Below are positions 47,136-56,442 of a DNA stretch of 64,000 bases, one piece after another. This stretch comes from Streptomyces natalensis ATCC 27448. Lineage in GTDB: Bacteria > Actinomycetota > Actinomycetes > Streptomycetales > Streptomycetaceae. Position numbers and translations under genes: made by a program. The stretch is from positions 1 to 64,000 of the forward strand of contig NZ_JRKI01000018.1 in the NCBI RefSeq assembly GCF_000935125.1. Direction: 5' to 3'. The notes beneath the pieces are model-generated. The model searched no databases. It saw only the letters and a program-made list of their open reading frames with translations, and was not told where the DNA came from. How positions within the stretch are numbered: the stretch's first letter is position 1; each line of letters opens with the position of its first letter.

Positions 47136-48206
47136 GTGATCACCACAACGGGCCTGACCAAGGTCTACCGTTCAGGAGACCGCGAAGTCACCGCCCTGGA
47201 CGGCGTCGACCTGCACGTCCGCGAGGGCGAGGTGTACGGCGTCCTCGGCCAGAGCGGCGCCGGCAAATCCACCCTCATCCGCTGCCTGAACCTCCTGGAG
47301 CGACCCACCTCTGGCACGGTCACCGTCGCCGGCCAGGACCTGACCGCGCTCGCCGGGCGCGGACAGCGCGCCAACGCTGCGCTGCGGGCCGCCCGCAGCC
47401 ATATCGGCATGGTCTTCCAGCACTTCAACCTGTTGTCCTCGCGCACCGTGCAGGACAACGTCGAACTGCCCCTGGAGATCCTCAAGGTCGACCGGCGCGA
47501 GCGCTCCCGCAAGGCCCTCGAACTGCTCGACCTGGTCGGCCTGGCCGACAAGGCCGGGGCCTACCCCGCCCAGCTCTCCGGCGGCCAGAAGCAGCGCGTC
47601 GGCATCGCCCGCGCCCTGGCCGGCGACCCCAAGGTGCTGCTCTCCGACGAGGCCACCAGCGCCCTGGACCCGGAGACCACCCGCTCCATCCTGACGCTGC
47701 TGCGCGACCTCAACCGCCAGCTCGGCCTGACCATCGTCCTGATCACGCACGAAATGGACGTCGTCAAGACCATCTGCGATTCGGCCGCCCTCATGAAGAA
47801 CGGCCGCGTGGTGGAAGCCGGAACGGTCGCCGAGCTGCTCGCCACCCCCGGCTCCGAGCTGGCCCGCGAGCTGTTCCCGGTGGGCGGCGAGCCCTCCGGC
47901 GAGGACCGCACCGTCGTCGACATCACCTTCCACGGTTCGGCCGCCACCCGCCCGGTGATCTCCGAGCTGGCCCGTACCTACAACGTCGACATCTCCATCC
48001 TCGGCGCCGCCATGGACACCGTCGGCGGCAAGCAGATCGGCCGGATGCGCATCGAACTGCCCGGCCGCTTCGAGGAGAACGTCGTGCCCATCGGCTTCCT
48101 GCGCGAGCAGGGACTCCAGGTGGACGTGGCCGCGGAGGCCGGGCCCACCGACGCCGCCGCGATCCCGGCCCCCGCCGCCCCGCTCGAGAAGGAAGCCGCC
48201 AAGTGA
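47136..48206 (+). CDS. metN: Methionine ABC transporter ATP-binding protein
   Basis: This 356-residue ATPase contains Walker A in VYGVLGQSGAGKSTLIRCLN, the Q-loop in GMVFQHFNLLSSRTVQDNVE, signature AQLSGGQKQRVGIARALAGD, Walker B in KVLLSDEATSALDPETTRSI and the His switch in VLITHEMDVVKTICDSAALM. The C-terminal NIL domain (about 255-335: TVVDITFHGSAATRPVISEL) binds methionine and shuts the transporter when cells are replete. GTG 47136 matches the usual M-I-T-T-T-G start; GTG 47121 is an alternative. It overlaps metI by four bases (GTGA). Confidence 0.96.
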   Translation: MITTTGLTKVYRSGDREVTALDGVDLHVREGEVYGVLGQSGAGKSTLIRCLNLLERPTSGTVTVAGQDLTALAGRGQRANAALRAARSHIGMVFQHFNLLSSRTVQDNVELPLEILKVDRRERSRKALELLDLVGLADKAGAYPAQLSGGQKQRVGIARALAGDPKVLLSDEATSALDPETTRSILTLLRDLNRQLGLTIVLITHEMDVVKTICDSAALMKNGRVVEAGTVAELLATPGSELARELFPVGGEPSGEDRTVVDITFHGSAATRPVISELARTYNVDISILGAAMDTVGGKQIGRMRIELPGRFEENVVPIGFLREQGLQVDVAAEAGPTDAAAIPAPAAPLEKEAAK

Positions 48207-48937
48207 GCTGGAACGAGATGCAGCCGCTGCTGTACGACAACACCCTCGACACCCTCTTCATGGTGTGGTGGTCGACGTTCTACGCCGTGCTGATCGGCAT
48301 ACCCGTCGGCGTCCTGCTGCATCTGACGGGGCGCGGCGCCATGCTCCAGAACGTCGTGGTGTTCAAGGCCCTCGGCACGCTCGCGAACGTCGGACGGTCC
48401 TTCCCGTTCCTGATCCTGATCGTGGTGCTGATCCCCTTCACCCGGCTCGTCGTCGGCGTCTCCATCGGCCCGACCGGCGCGGTGGTCCCGCTCACCATCG
48501 CCGCCGTCCCCTTCTTCGCCCGCCTCGTCGAGGCCGCACTGCGCGAGGTGGACAAGGGCCTGGTCGAGGCCGCCCAGGCGATGGGCGGCGGCACCTGGAC
48601 CATCGTCTTCAAGGTCCTGCTCCCGCAGGCGCTGCCCGCGCTGGTCGCAGCCGTCACCACCACCGTCATCACCCTGATCGGCTACTCCGCGATCGCCGGT
48701 GCGGTCGGCGGCGGCGGCCTGGGCAACCTCGCCTACACCTACGGCTACCAGCAGTACGAGACCTCCCTGATGATCACCACCGTCGTGGAGCTGATCCTCC
48801 TGGTCACCCTCGTCCAGCTGCTCGGCGACCTCGTCGTCCGCCGTCTGGCCTCCCGCGGCACCCGCGCCTCCTCCGTACGCGTCGGCCTGCGCCGCGCCCG
48901 CAGCGAGGAGCCGGCCGCCGTCACCGAGGCCGCCTGA
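48203..48937 (+). CDS. metI: Methionine ABC transporter permease
   Basis: This 244-residue permease has five to six membrane segments and opens MSWNEMQPLLYDNTLDTLFM, then VWWSTFYAVLIGIPVGVLLH. The cytoplasmic EAA loop that contacts MetN is in EVDKGLVEAAQAMGGGTWTI. The family block IGYSAIAGAVGGGGLGNLAY follows. GTG 48203 overlaps the metN stop. Confidence 0.97.
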   Translation: MSWNEMQPLLYDNTLDTLFMVWWSTFYAVLIGIPVGVLLHLTGRGAMLQNVVVFKALGTLANVGRSFPFLILIVVLIPFTRLVVGVSIGPTGAVVPLTIAAVPFFARLVEAALREVDKGLVEAAQAMGGGTWTIVFKVLLPQALPALVAAVTTTVITLIGYSAIAGAVGGGGLGNLAYTYGYQQYETSLMITTVVELILLVTLVQLLGDLVVRRLASRGTRASSVRVGLRRARSEEPAAVTEAA

Positions 48938-49032
48938 CCCCCACAGCACCACCCCACGAGCCCGGACCCTTTGCCGGGCGGACACCCACGCGCCACCGGC
49001 GCGTGAACGTGAACAAGAAAGAGGCACTCTTC

Positions 49033-49887
49033 GTGCGCACCCTGATCAAGATCACCGTGGCGGCCACCGCCGCCTCCGCCGTCGCCTTCGGCACCGCCGC
49101 CTGCTCGGCCCCGTCCGACACCACCGCGAGCGCCAAGGGCGACAAGAACGCCCCGCTCGTCGTCGCCGCGAGCCCCACCCCGCACGGCACCATCCTCGAC
49201 TTCGTCAAGAACAAGCTGGCGGCCAAGGCCGGGCTCAAGCTCGTCGTCAAGCCGTTCAACGACTACAAGATCCCCGACAAGGTCACCGACGACGGCCAGG
49301 TCGACGCCAACTTCTTCCAGCACAAGCCGTTCCTGGACACCTTCAACAAGGAGAACGGCACCCACATCGTGCCCGTCCAGAACGTGCTCATCGAGCCGCT
49401 CGGCGTCTACTCCCACAAGATCCACAAGCTGTCGGAGCTGAAGTCCGGCTCCACCGTCTCGGTGCCCAACGACCCCTCCAACGAGGGCCGCGCGCTCAAG
49501 CTGCTCGCCGACAACGGCGTGATCACCCTCAAGCCCGGCGCCGGCTCCGACGCCAAGCTCACCGACGTCAAGGACGACAAGGGCGTCAAGCTCACCGAGC
49601 TGGAGGCCGCCCAGACCGCGCCGCGCATCGACGACGTCGACGCCGCCGTCATCAACGGCAACTTCGCCATCGGCGCCCACCTCAAGCCCTCCAAGGACGC
49701 CCTGGCCCTGGAGAGCGCCAAGAACAACCCCTACGCCAACTTCCTGGCCGTCAAGAAGGGCCACGAGAACGACCCGCGGATCAAGAAGCTGGCCAAGCTG
49801 CTGAACTCCCCCGAGGTCAAGAAGTTCATCGAGGACACGTACAAGGACGGTTCGGTCATCCCGGCCTTCGGTCCCGCAAAGAGCTGA
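49033..49887 (+). CDS. metQ: Methionine ABC transporter substrate-binding lipoprotein
   Basis: This 284-residue NlpA/MetQ protein has a lipoprotein signal (MRTLIKITVAATAASAVAFG, lipobox TAAC at about residue 25). The binding domain contains VVAASPTPHGTILDFVKNKL, VKPFNDYKIPDKVTDDGQVD, ANFFQHKPFLDTFN, SVPNDPSNEGRALKLLADNG and AAVINGNFAIGAHLKP. It captures methionine for MetI/MetN. It starts at GTG 49033 after AGAGG, 95 bp after metI in the same operon, and is followed by a strong hairpin. Confidence 0.97.
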   Translation: MRTLIKITVAATAASAVAFGTAACSAPSDTTASAKGDKNAPLVVAASPTPHGTILDFVKNKLAAKAGLKLVVKPFNDYKIPDKVTDDGQVDANFFQHKPFLDTFNKENGTHIVPVQNVLIEPLGVYSHKIHKLSELKSGSTVSVPNDPSNEGRALKLLADNGVITLKPGAGSDAKLTDVKDDKGVKLTELEAAQTAPRIDDVDAAVINGNFAIGAHLKPSKDALALESAKNNPYANFLAVKKGHENDPRIKKLAKLLNSPEVKKFIEDTYKDGSVIPAFGPAKS

Positions 49888-49906
49888 CCTGCACCGCAGC
49901 CCGCAC

Positions 49907-49940
49907 GGGCCCCGGACCGCGCCGCCGCGGACCGGGGCCC
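49907..49940 (+). terminator. Terminator of metNIQ
   Basis: GGGCCCCGG at 49907-49915 pairs with CCGGGGCCC at 49932-49940, with an inner CCGCG/CGCGG pairing. It starts 20 bp after the metQ stop and is followed by TCT only, so it is a GC-type terminator. Confidence 0.75.
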
Positions 49941-50082
49941 CTCTGCGTGGCACATCCCCGGGCGGATGCTGCATGCTGGTGCCCTCAAAGACGGTCAACA
50001 CGCCCCTGACCTCACGTGACCCCACATCACAGCGGCCCGTGACGGCCCGGAGCACTACAGCCAACGGCGTTGGAGCAGCGGC

Positions 50083-50718
50083 ATGACATCCACCTTTCCG
50101 GACATCTCCCTCAGCACGGAACGGCTGGTGCTACGACCTCTCGACGAGGACGACATCCCCGCCCTGGCCGACATGATGAACGACGAGCTGGTCGCCGCCT
50201 GGACCGCGCTGCCCCAGCCCTACACCCGGGACGCCGCCCGCACCTGGGTCACCCGGTACGCCCCCGCCGAACGTACCGCGGGCCGCGGACTCGACCTCGC
50301 GGTCAGCGAATTCCTCACCCAGCGCCTCGTCGGCGTCGTCCAGCTGGGCAACACCAACTGGCGGGTGCGCTCCACCGAGATCTCGTACATCATCGCCTCC
50401 TGGGCCCGCGGCGAGGGCTACGCCTCCGAGGCCACGCTCGCCTGCGCCCAGTGGCTCTTCGACGACCAGGGGTTCGAGCGCCTGGAGCTGCGCACCGCCG
50501 CCGGGAACACCGCCTCCCAGCAGGTCGCCCAGAAGATCGGCTGCATCAGCGAGGGAGTGCTGCGCAACGCCTGCATAGCCCGCAGCCGTACGGAGGACGG
50601 CGGCTGGACCGACATCCGCACGGACCAGATCGTCTGGAGCCTGCTGCCCGAGGACCTCGACGGCGTACCCGCCCAGCGGGTCGACGCCAACGGATTCGCC
50701 TACCCCGGGTGGAACTGA
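50083..50718 (+). CDS. RimJ/RimL-type GNAT acetyltransferase
   Basis: This 211-residue protein contains ISLSTERLVLRPLDEDDIPA (the RimJ/RimL start), VGVVQLGNTNWRVRSTEISY, then ASWARGEGYASEATLACAQW (acetyl-CoA loop), FERLELRTAAGNTASQQVAQ and KIGCISEGVLRNACIARS. These are the blocks of GNAT enzymes that acetylate protein N-termini or small amines. Target unknown. It stands alone between metNIQ and cobL. Confidence 0.92.
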   Translation: MTSTFPDISLSTERLVLRPLDEDDIPALADMMNDELVAAWTALPQPYTRDAARTWVTRYAPAERTAGRGLDLAVSEFLTQRLVGVVQLGNTNWRVRSTEISYIIASWARGEGYASEATLACAQWLFDDQGFERLELRTAAGNTASQQVAQKIGCISEGVLRNACIARSRTEDGGWTDIRTDQIVWSLLPEDLDGVPAQRVDANGFAYPGWN

Positions 50719-50853
50719 CCCCGTGCCGCGCCCGGCCCGTACCCGACGGGGTACTCTCGGCCCGCCGCACCCCTCGCCACCAGCGAGGACACCCCCGCGG
50801 GGTACCTACGGCGCCCCCTCCCGCACCCCAGCAGCCCCAGGAGACTGACGCGC

Positions 50854-52074
50854 ATGGCCGACCGGGTCACGGTGATCGGATGGGACGGCTCCGCACTGAC
50901 CGCCGCCGCCCGCTCCGCCCTCGGCGCCGCGACGCTCGTGGCCGGCGCCGCCCACCATCTCGCACTGCCCGAAGTCCCCCCGCACGCCGAACGCATCCGC
51001 CTGGGCAGTCTCACCCTCGCCGCCCGCCGCATCGCCCAGCACCGCGGCACCGCCGTCGTCCTCGCCGACGGCGACCCCGGCTTCTTCGGCGTCGTCCGCA
51101 CCCTGCGCGCCCCCGAATACGGCCTCGAGGTCGAAGTGGTGCCCGCCGTCTCCTCCGTCGCCGCCGCCTTCGCCCGCGCCGGCATGCCCTGGGACGACGC
51201 CCAGGTCGTCGTCGCCCACAGCCGCGATCTGCGCCGCGCGGTCAACGTCTGCCGCGCCCACACCAAGGTCGCCGTCCTCACCTCACCCGGCGCCGGCCCC
51301 GCCGAACTCGCCCTGCTGCTCGGCGGCGTCCACCGCACCTTCGTCATCTGCGAGGAACTGGGCACCGACCGGGAACGGGTGACGGTCCTCACCTCCGACA
51401 GGGTCGCCGACCACGTCTGGCGCGACCCCAACGTCGTCATCGTCATCGGCGGCTCACCCGCCGGTGCCGCCGCCCAGGGCACCGGCTGGATCGCCGCCCA
51501 CGAGGTCGGCCACCCGGCCGGCCCCCGCGGCTGGGGCCTGCCGGCCGCCGCATACGGCGGAGCCCTCGGCGAAGGCGAGTCCGGCCAGCTGCGCACCGCC
51601 CAACTCGCCCGCCTCGGGCCGCAGGTGGGGGACCTGGTCTGGGACATCGGTACGGGCAGCGGCGCGGCCGCCGTGGAGACCGCACGCTTCGGCGCGGCCG
51701 TCATCGCGGTGGACGCCGACCCCGAAGCCTGCGGCCGCACCGCCGCCCTCGCCCGCCGCTACGGCGTCCAACTCCAGGTCGTGGCCGGCCGCGCGCCGCA
51801 GATCCTCGAAGACCTGCCCGAACCGGACGTGGTCCGCATCGGCGGCGGGGGAGCGGCCGTCGTCACCGCCTGCGCCGACCGCCGCCCCGAACGGATCGTC
51901 ACCCACGCCGCCACCCGCGACGAGGCCGAAGCACTCGGAAGGGCGCTCGCCGACGGGGGATATGACGTCGAATGTGCATTGCTCCAGTCCGTCGATCTGG
52001 ACACCACCGCCTGGGTGGAACGTGAACGTTCCGTGGTCTTTCTGCTCAGCGGCTATCGCGTTCCTCACCCGTGA
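50854..52074 (+). CDS. cobL: Precorrin-6Y C5,15-methyltransferase (decarboxylating), CbiE-CbiT fusion
   Basis: This 406-residue protein acts in corrin-ring synthesis: two SAM methylations and decarboxylation of precorrin-6Y. The N-terminal CbiE domain (1 to about 195) has RVTVIGWDGSALTAAARSAL, VVLADGDPGFFGVVRTLRAP and FVICEELGTDRERVTVLTSD. The C-terminal CbiT domain (about 210-406) has GDLVWDIGTGSGAAAVETAR and VIAVDADPEACGRTAALARR, its SAM site. ATG 50854 has GGAG upstream. Other cob genes are not in the window; the BluB-CobT fusion follows after 237 bp. Confidence 0.96.
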   Translation: MADRVTVIGWDGSALTAAARSALGAATLVAGAAHHLALPEVPPHAERIRLGSLTLAARRIAQHRGTAVVLADGDPGFFGVVRTLRAPEYGLEVEVVPAVSSVAAAFARAGMPWDDAQVVVAHSRDLRRAVNVCRAHTKVAVLTSPGAGPAELALLLGGVHRTFVICEELGTDRERVTVLTSDRVADHVWRDPNVVIVIGGSPAGAAAQGTGWIAAHEVGHPAGPRGWGLPAAAYGGALGEGESGQLRTAQLARLGPQVGDLVWDIGTGSGAAAVETARFGAAVIAVDADPEACGRTAALARRYGVQLQVVAGRAPQILEDLPEPDVVRIGGGGAAVVTACADRRPERIVTHAATRDEAEALGRALADGGYDVECALLQSVDLDTTAWVERERSVVFLLSGYRVPHP

Positions 52075-52311
52075 CCTGGAACGCAACCCGCGGGAGGTAG
52101 GCTGGCGGATCGTTGCGCCGCTGTTCCGCGTTCGGGTGAGTACGCCAATATCCGGAAATTCCCGTGGTTTTGGCGGAAAATAAAGCTCTAGAGGGCGGAC
52201 GTGCCGCGCGGCGCGCTCGCTCGTTCTCGCTATCGGGGCGTCGGCGCGTCCCGGTCGAGCGCGTCGCACGAGCGGTTGGAAGGAGCACTAGCACATGGGC
52301 GAGGGGTACGC

Positions 52312-55300
52312 ATGACCGACACCGGCCAGGTCCCGGGCGAGGGACAGCCGGAGAACGCAGGCGGACATCCCGGGCAGCCGCAGCCGGCACCCGTTCCTTC
52401 CCCTGCCGACGCCGGATCGACGCAGCAGCCGGACGCCTACCCCTTCGAAGGGGCCGAGGCCGCCGTCGAGGACGACGATCTGCTGCTGATGCCGGGCGCC
52501 CAGGGCGCCTGGAGCGAGCAGCAGGCGCAGCCGATGCCGCAGCAGGCCGCGCCCGCGCAGGGCGCACCGATGCCCGCCCCGGCCGGCGACCACGAGAGCG
52601 GCGGCCGGGACTCCGGCGCGCACGACCTCACCGCCGTCCGCATCCCGCAGCCCGCCGCACCGCAGCCCGCGCGCCGTCCGCTGCACATGGGCCCGCCGGT
52701 GCCCGACCCGACCGGCGGCGTGGTCCGCTCGCTGGCCGACCGCGGCCCCGCCGACGCCCCGTCACCGGCCCCCGGCCGCCATGCGGGCCCTCCGGCCGCC
52801 GGGCCCGAATACCTCGACGTCCAGGCCGAGACCGCCGTACCAGCCGAGGCGGCCGCGCCCGCCGCCGAGCAGCCTGCCGGTGCGCCGGCCGCGCAGCCGG
52901 TGGCCATGCCGCCGTACGGCGAGCAGCCCTACGACGGCCAGCTCCACGCCGAGCAGTCCTACGGCGCCGCCGGCCAGGGCCCGTTGCCCGGCCCGCAGCT
53001 GGGGGAGATCCCCGCGCAGGTCCCGGCGCAGATGCCGCCGTGGGACGAGGCATCGGCCCAGGCGGCCGCGGCCCCGCTCACGGAAACGGCCGCGCCCGCC
53101 GCTGCCGCGCCCGCCCCGGAGGACGCCCCGCTGCCCGTCGAACAGGCGCAGCCGATGCCGATGCCGGCCGCCGCGGATACCGCTGCGGCGGCGCAGGATG
53201 TGCCGGTCCAGGCCGTAGTGGTTCAGGGCGTACCGGCTCAGGATGTACCGGCCCAGGATATTCCGGTCCAAGACGTCCCGGTACAGGACGCGGTGGCCGA
53301 GTCCGCCGAGGAGGCTGACGGTCCGGCAGCTGACGTGGCGCCGGCCCAGGCGCCCGCGGCCGGCGACGGCACGCCCCAGGTTCCGGCCGCGCCCGAGCAG
53401 GCCCAGCCGGTGGCGGCGCCCGTCGAGGAGCAGCCGCAGGAGGCCGTGGCCCCGGCCGCGCAGGCCGACCAGCCGCAGGGCGGGGCCGTTGCGCCCGCGC
53501 CGGAGGCCGTACCGGCTGCCGTAGCTGCCGAGCCCGCTGCGGTCGCCGAGGCCCCCGGGACCGCCGCCCCCGGGACCGCCGCCCCCGTGGACGCCGTCCA
53601 GGAGGCCCCGGCCCACACCCCGGCCGAAACCCCCGCCCAGGCCCCGGCCGAGGCGCAGCCGGCCGCTTCCGAGCCGACGCCCGCCTCCGAGCCGACGTCC
53701 GCCGCCGGAGCCCCGGCCCCGCAGCCCGCCGAGCAGCCGCAGCCCGCCGAGCAGCTCCAGCCCGTGGAGCCCGCAGCGCCCGTGGAGGCGGCCCCCGAGG
53801 CCGAGCCCGAGGCCGCCCCGACGGCCGTCGCCGCTCCCCAGGGCCCCATCGCGCTGCCCGCCCCGGAGAACAGCACGCCCCCGGAAGAGCCCGTCATAGA
53901 GCAGCCCGAGGCACCGGCCCCGGCCGCCGAACTCCCGCAGCCCGCCGAGGAGACCCCGGCCGCCGAACAGGCCGCGCCCCAGGGCCAGGAAGCCCCGGCC
54001 GAGCCCGCCGCCGAGGCACCGGCCGAGACCCCCGCCGACCCCGCGGCCGAGCACCAGCCGGTAACGCCCGCCGCCGACGCCGTCATTGGTGCGGCCGCGA
54101 CGGACGCCCCGGCCGCACCGGAGGCCGAGGCCGCCGAGCAGCTCGCGCCCCCGGTGGACGAGGCCCCCGCCCCGCTCACCGACGCCGCCCCCGCCGCACC
54201 GCGGCCCGTCGCCGTCCAGATCCCGGCCCAGGCGACCGCCGAACCGGTCCCCGACCCCGAGGACCGCCCCCACCAGCAGGACCCCGCCGAACTCGTCCAG
54301 CTCGGCGAGGAACAGGAGCACGACCAGCAGGACCGGGCCCAGGGCGACCAGAGCCAGGACCCGGACCGGAACGAGGAGCACCCCACGGACAACACGGCCG
54401 ACACGGACGACCAGCCGCAGGCCGCCGACCAGGCCCCGGCGCCCGACGCCGAGCCCGCCGGCACCCCGGCCGAGGACGGCGAGCCCCAGGCCGCCGCCCC
54501 CGGGTACGAGGACTCCGAGCGCGCCGCCGTCCACCGCGTCATCCGCGAACGCCGCGACATCCGCAACGGCTTCCGCTCCGACCCGATCCCCAACGACGTC
54601 CTGCTGCGCGTCCTGGAGGCGGCCCACACCGCCCCCAGCGTCGGCCACTCCCAGCCCTGGGACTTCGTCGTCATCCGCTCCGGCGAGACCCGCGAGCGGA
54701 TGCACCAGCTCGCGATGACGCAGCGCGACGCCTACGCCAAATCGCTGCCCAAGGCCCGCGCCAAGCAGTTCCGCGAGCTGAAGATCGAGGCCATCCTCGA
54801 AACGCCGGTCAACATCGTCGTCACCGCCGACCCCACCCGCGGCGGCCGGCACACCCTCGGCCGGCACACCCAGCCGCAGATGGCCCCGTACTCCTCCGCG
54901 CTGGCCGTCGAGAACCTCTGGCTCGCCGCCCGCGCCGAGGGCCTGGGCGTCGGCTGGGTCAGCTTCTTCGACGAGCGCGAGATGGTCCGCGAACTGGGCC
55001 TGCCCGAGCACCTCGAAATCGTCGCCTACCTGTGCGTCGGCTACGTCGACGAGTTCCCCGAGGAGCCCGAGCTGCTCCAGGCCGGCTGGTCCAAGCGCCG
55101 CCCGCTGTCCTGGGTCGTCCACGAGGAGACCTACGGGCGCCGCGCCCTGCCCGGCGAGGACCCGCACGACCTCCTCCAGGAGACCCTCCAGGGCATCCGC
55201 CCGCTGGACGCCAAGGCGCTCGGCGAGGCGTGGGAGCGGCAGAAGCGGATGACCAAGCCCGCCGGGGCGCTGGGCATGCTGGAGATCATCTCCGCGCAGC

Positions 55301-56223
55301 TGTGCGGACTGTCCCGCAAGTGCCCGCCGCCGATCCCGGAGCCCGCCGCCGTCGCGATCTTCGCGGGCGACCACGGCGTGCACGCCCAGGGCGTGACCCC
55401 CTGGCCCCAGGAGGTCACCGGCCAGATGGTCGCCAACTTCCTGGGCGGCGGCGCGGTCTGCAACGCCTTCGCCAACCAGGTCGGCGCCGAGGTGTGCGTC
55501 GTGGACGTCGGCGTGGCCGGCGACCTCCCCGCCACCCCGGGCCTGCTGCCGCGCAAGGTACGCCCCGGCACCGCCGACTTCACCCAGGGCCCGGCGATGA
55601 CCCAGGAAGACGTCCTCAAGGCCATAGAGGTCGGCATCGAAACCGCCCGGGACCTCGTCGCGGCCGGCAACAAGGCGCTGCTCACGGGCGAGATGGGCAT
55701 CGCCAACACCACCACCTCGGCCGCCCTGATCTCCGTCTACACCGGCGCCGACCCGGCCGAGGTCACCGGCCGCGGCACGGGCATCAACGACGAGACGCAC
55801 GCCCGCAAGGTCGATGTCGTCCGCCGCGCCCTCGAACTCCACCAGCCCGACCCGTCCGACCCCATCGGCGTCCTCACCGCCGTCGGCGGCCTCGAACACG
55901 CCGCCCTCGTCGGTCTGATCCTCGGCGGCGCCTCGCTGCGGACGCCGGTGCTCCTCGACGGCGTCAGCGCCGGCGCCGCCGCCCTGGTGGCCCGCGCCAT
56001 CGCCCCCGAGGCGCTGGCCGCCTGCATCGCCGGCCACCGCAGCGCCGAACCGGGCCATGTCGCGGCGCTGACCAAACTCGGTCTGCGCCCGCTGATCGAT
56101 CTCGACCTGCGCCTCGGCGAGGGCACCGGCGCGCTGCTGGCGCTCCCGGTGGTGCAGAGCGCCGCCCGCGCCATGCACGAAGTCGCCACCTTCGACTCCG
56201 CCGGAGTGACGGAGAAGAGCTGA
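52312..56223 (+). CDS. cobT: BluB-CobT fusion with a long disordered N-terminus
   Basis: The protein has 1303 residues in three parts. Residues 1 to about 725 are almost only Ala, Pro, Glu and Gln, without a folded domain, and include short Val/Pro-Gln-Asp-Val-Pro repeats near 300-325. Residues about 733-955 form a BluB-type nitroreductase (HRVIRERRDIRNGFRSDPIP, APSVGHSQPWDFVVIRS, LAARAEGLGVGWVSFFDERE). It converts reduced FMN to 5,6-dimethylbenzimidazole. Residues about 960-1300 form CobT (IFAGDHGVHAQGVTPWPQEV, GEMGIANTTTSAALISVYTG and RLGEGTGALLALPV with the catalytic Glu). It makes alpha-ribazole phosphate from that base. So one chain would make and activate the lower cobalamin ligand. Confidence 0.93.
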   Translation: MTDTGQVPGEGQPENAGGHPGQPQPAPVPSPADAGSTQQPDAYPFEGAEAAVEDDDLLLMPGAQGAWSEQQAQPMPQQAAPAQGAPMPAPAGDHESGGRDSGAHDLTAVRIPQPAAPQPARRPLHMGPPVPDPTGGVVRSLADRGPADAPSPAPGRHAGPPAAGPEYLDVQAETAVPAEAAAPAAEQPAGAPAAQPVAMPPYGEQPYDGQLHAEQSYGAAGQGPLPGPQLGEIPAQVPAQMPPWDEASAQAAAAPLTETAAPAAAAPAPEDAPLPVEQAQPMPMPAAADTAAAAQDVPVQAVVVQGVPAQDVPAQDIPVQDVPVQDAVAESAEEADGPAADVAPAQAPAAGDGTPQVPAAPEQAQPVAAPVEEQPQEAVAPAAQADQPQGGAVAPAPEAVPAAVAAEPAAVAEAPGTAAPGTAAPVDAVQEAPAHTPAETPAQAPAEAQPAASEPTPASEPTSAAGAPAPQPAEQPQPAEQLQPVEPAAPVEAAPEAEPEAAPTAVAAPQGPIALPAPENSTPPEEPVIEQPEAPAPAAELPQPAEETPAAEQAAPQGQEAPAEPAAEAPAETPADPAAEHQPVTPAADAVIGAAATDAPAAPEAEAAEQLAPPVDEAPAPLTDAAPAAPRPVAVQIPAQATAEPVPDPEDRPHQQDPAELVQLGEEQEHDQQDRAQGDQSQDPDRNEEHPTDNTADTDDQPQAADQAPAPDAEPAGTPAEDGEPQAAAPGYEDSERAAVHRVIRERRDIRNGFRSDPIPNDVLLRVLEAAHTAPSVGHSQPWDFVVIRSGETRERMHQLAMTQRDAYAKSLPKARAKQFRELKIEAILETPVNIVVTADPTRGGRHTLGRHTQPQMAPYSSALAVENLWLAARAEGLGVGWVSFFDEREMVRELGLPEHLEIVAYLCVGYVDEFPEEPELLQAGWSKRRPLSWVVHEETYGRRALPGEDPHDLLQETLQGIRPLDAKALGEAWERQKRMTKPAGALGMLEIISAQLCGLSRKCPPPIPEPAAVAIFAGDHGVHAQGVTPWPQEVTGQMVANFLGGGAVCNAFANQVGAEVCVVDVGVAGDLPATPGLLPRKVRPGTADFTQGPAMTQEDVLKAIEVGIETARDLVAAGNKALLTGEMGIANTTTSAALISVYTGADPAEVTGRGTGINDETHARKVDVVRRALELHQPDPSDPIGVLTAVGGLEHAALVGLILGGASLRTPVLLDGVSAGAAALVARAIAPEALAACIAGHRSAEPGHVAALTKLGLRPLIDLDLRLGEGTGALLALPVVQSAARAMHEVATFDSAGVTEKS

Positions 56224-56292
56224 GCGACCGAGCAGCGCTGAGCGACGGAGCGCCGACCGGGCCGTGGCCCGTACCGGCCGCCCCCGCATGAC

Positions 56293-56327
56293 CCCCGGCC
56301 CGCAGCCCCATAGGCTGTGGGCCGGGG
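56293..56327 (+). terminator. Strong hairpin after the BluB-CobT gene
   Basis: CCCCGGCCC at 56293-56301 pairs with 56319-56327. The stem continues through a G-T pair into CAGCC/GGCTG (56303-56307 with 56313-56317). It lies 70 bp after the stop and before cysG. Confidence 0.7.
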
Positions 56328-56442
56328 CGGTACCGCTCACCAGCCGCCCCGCGCCGTCCGTATCACCTCACCAGCTGCTCCAGAGCCGCAGCGACTGAGC
56401 CGGTCGTCGAATTCGCACCACCGCACAAGGAGCCGTATCACC

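Noticed and set aside
50719..50853. Cobalamin riboswitch before cobL
   Set aside because: No B12-box-like conserved core was found. Only a short hairpin (CTCGC/GCGAG) is present.
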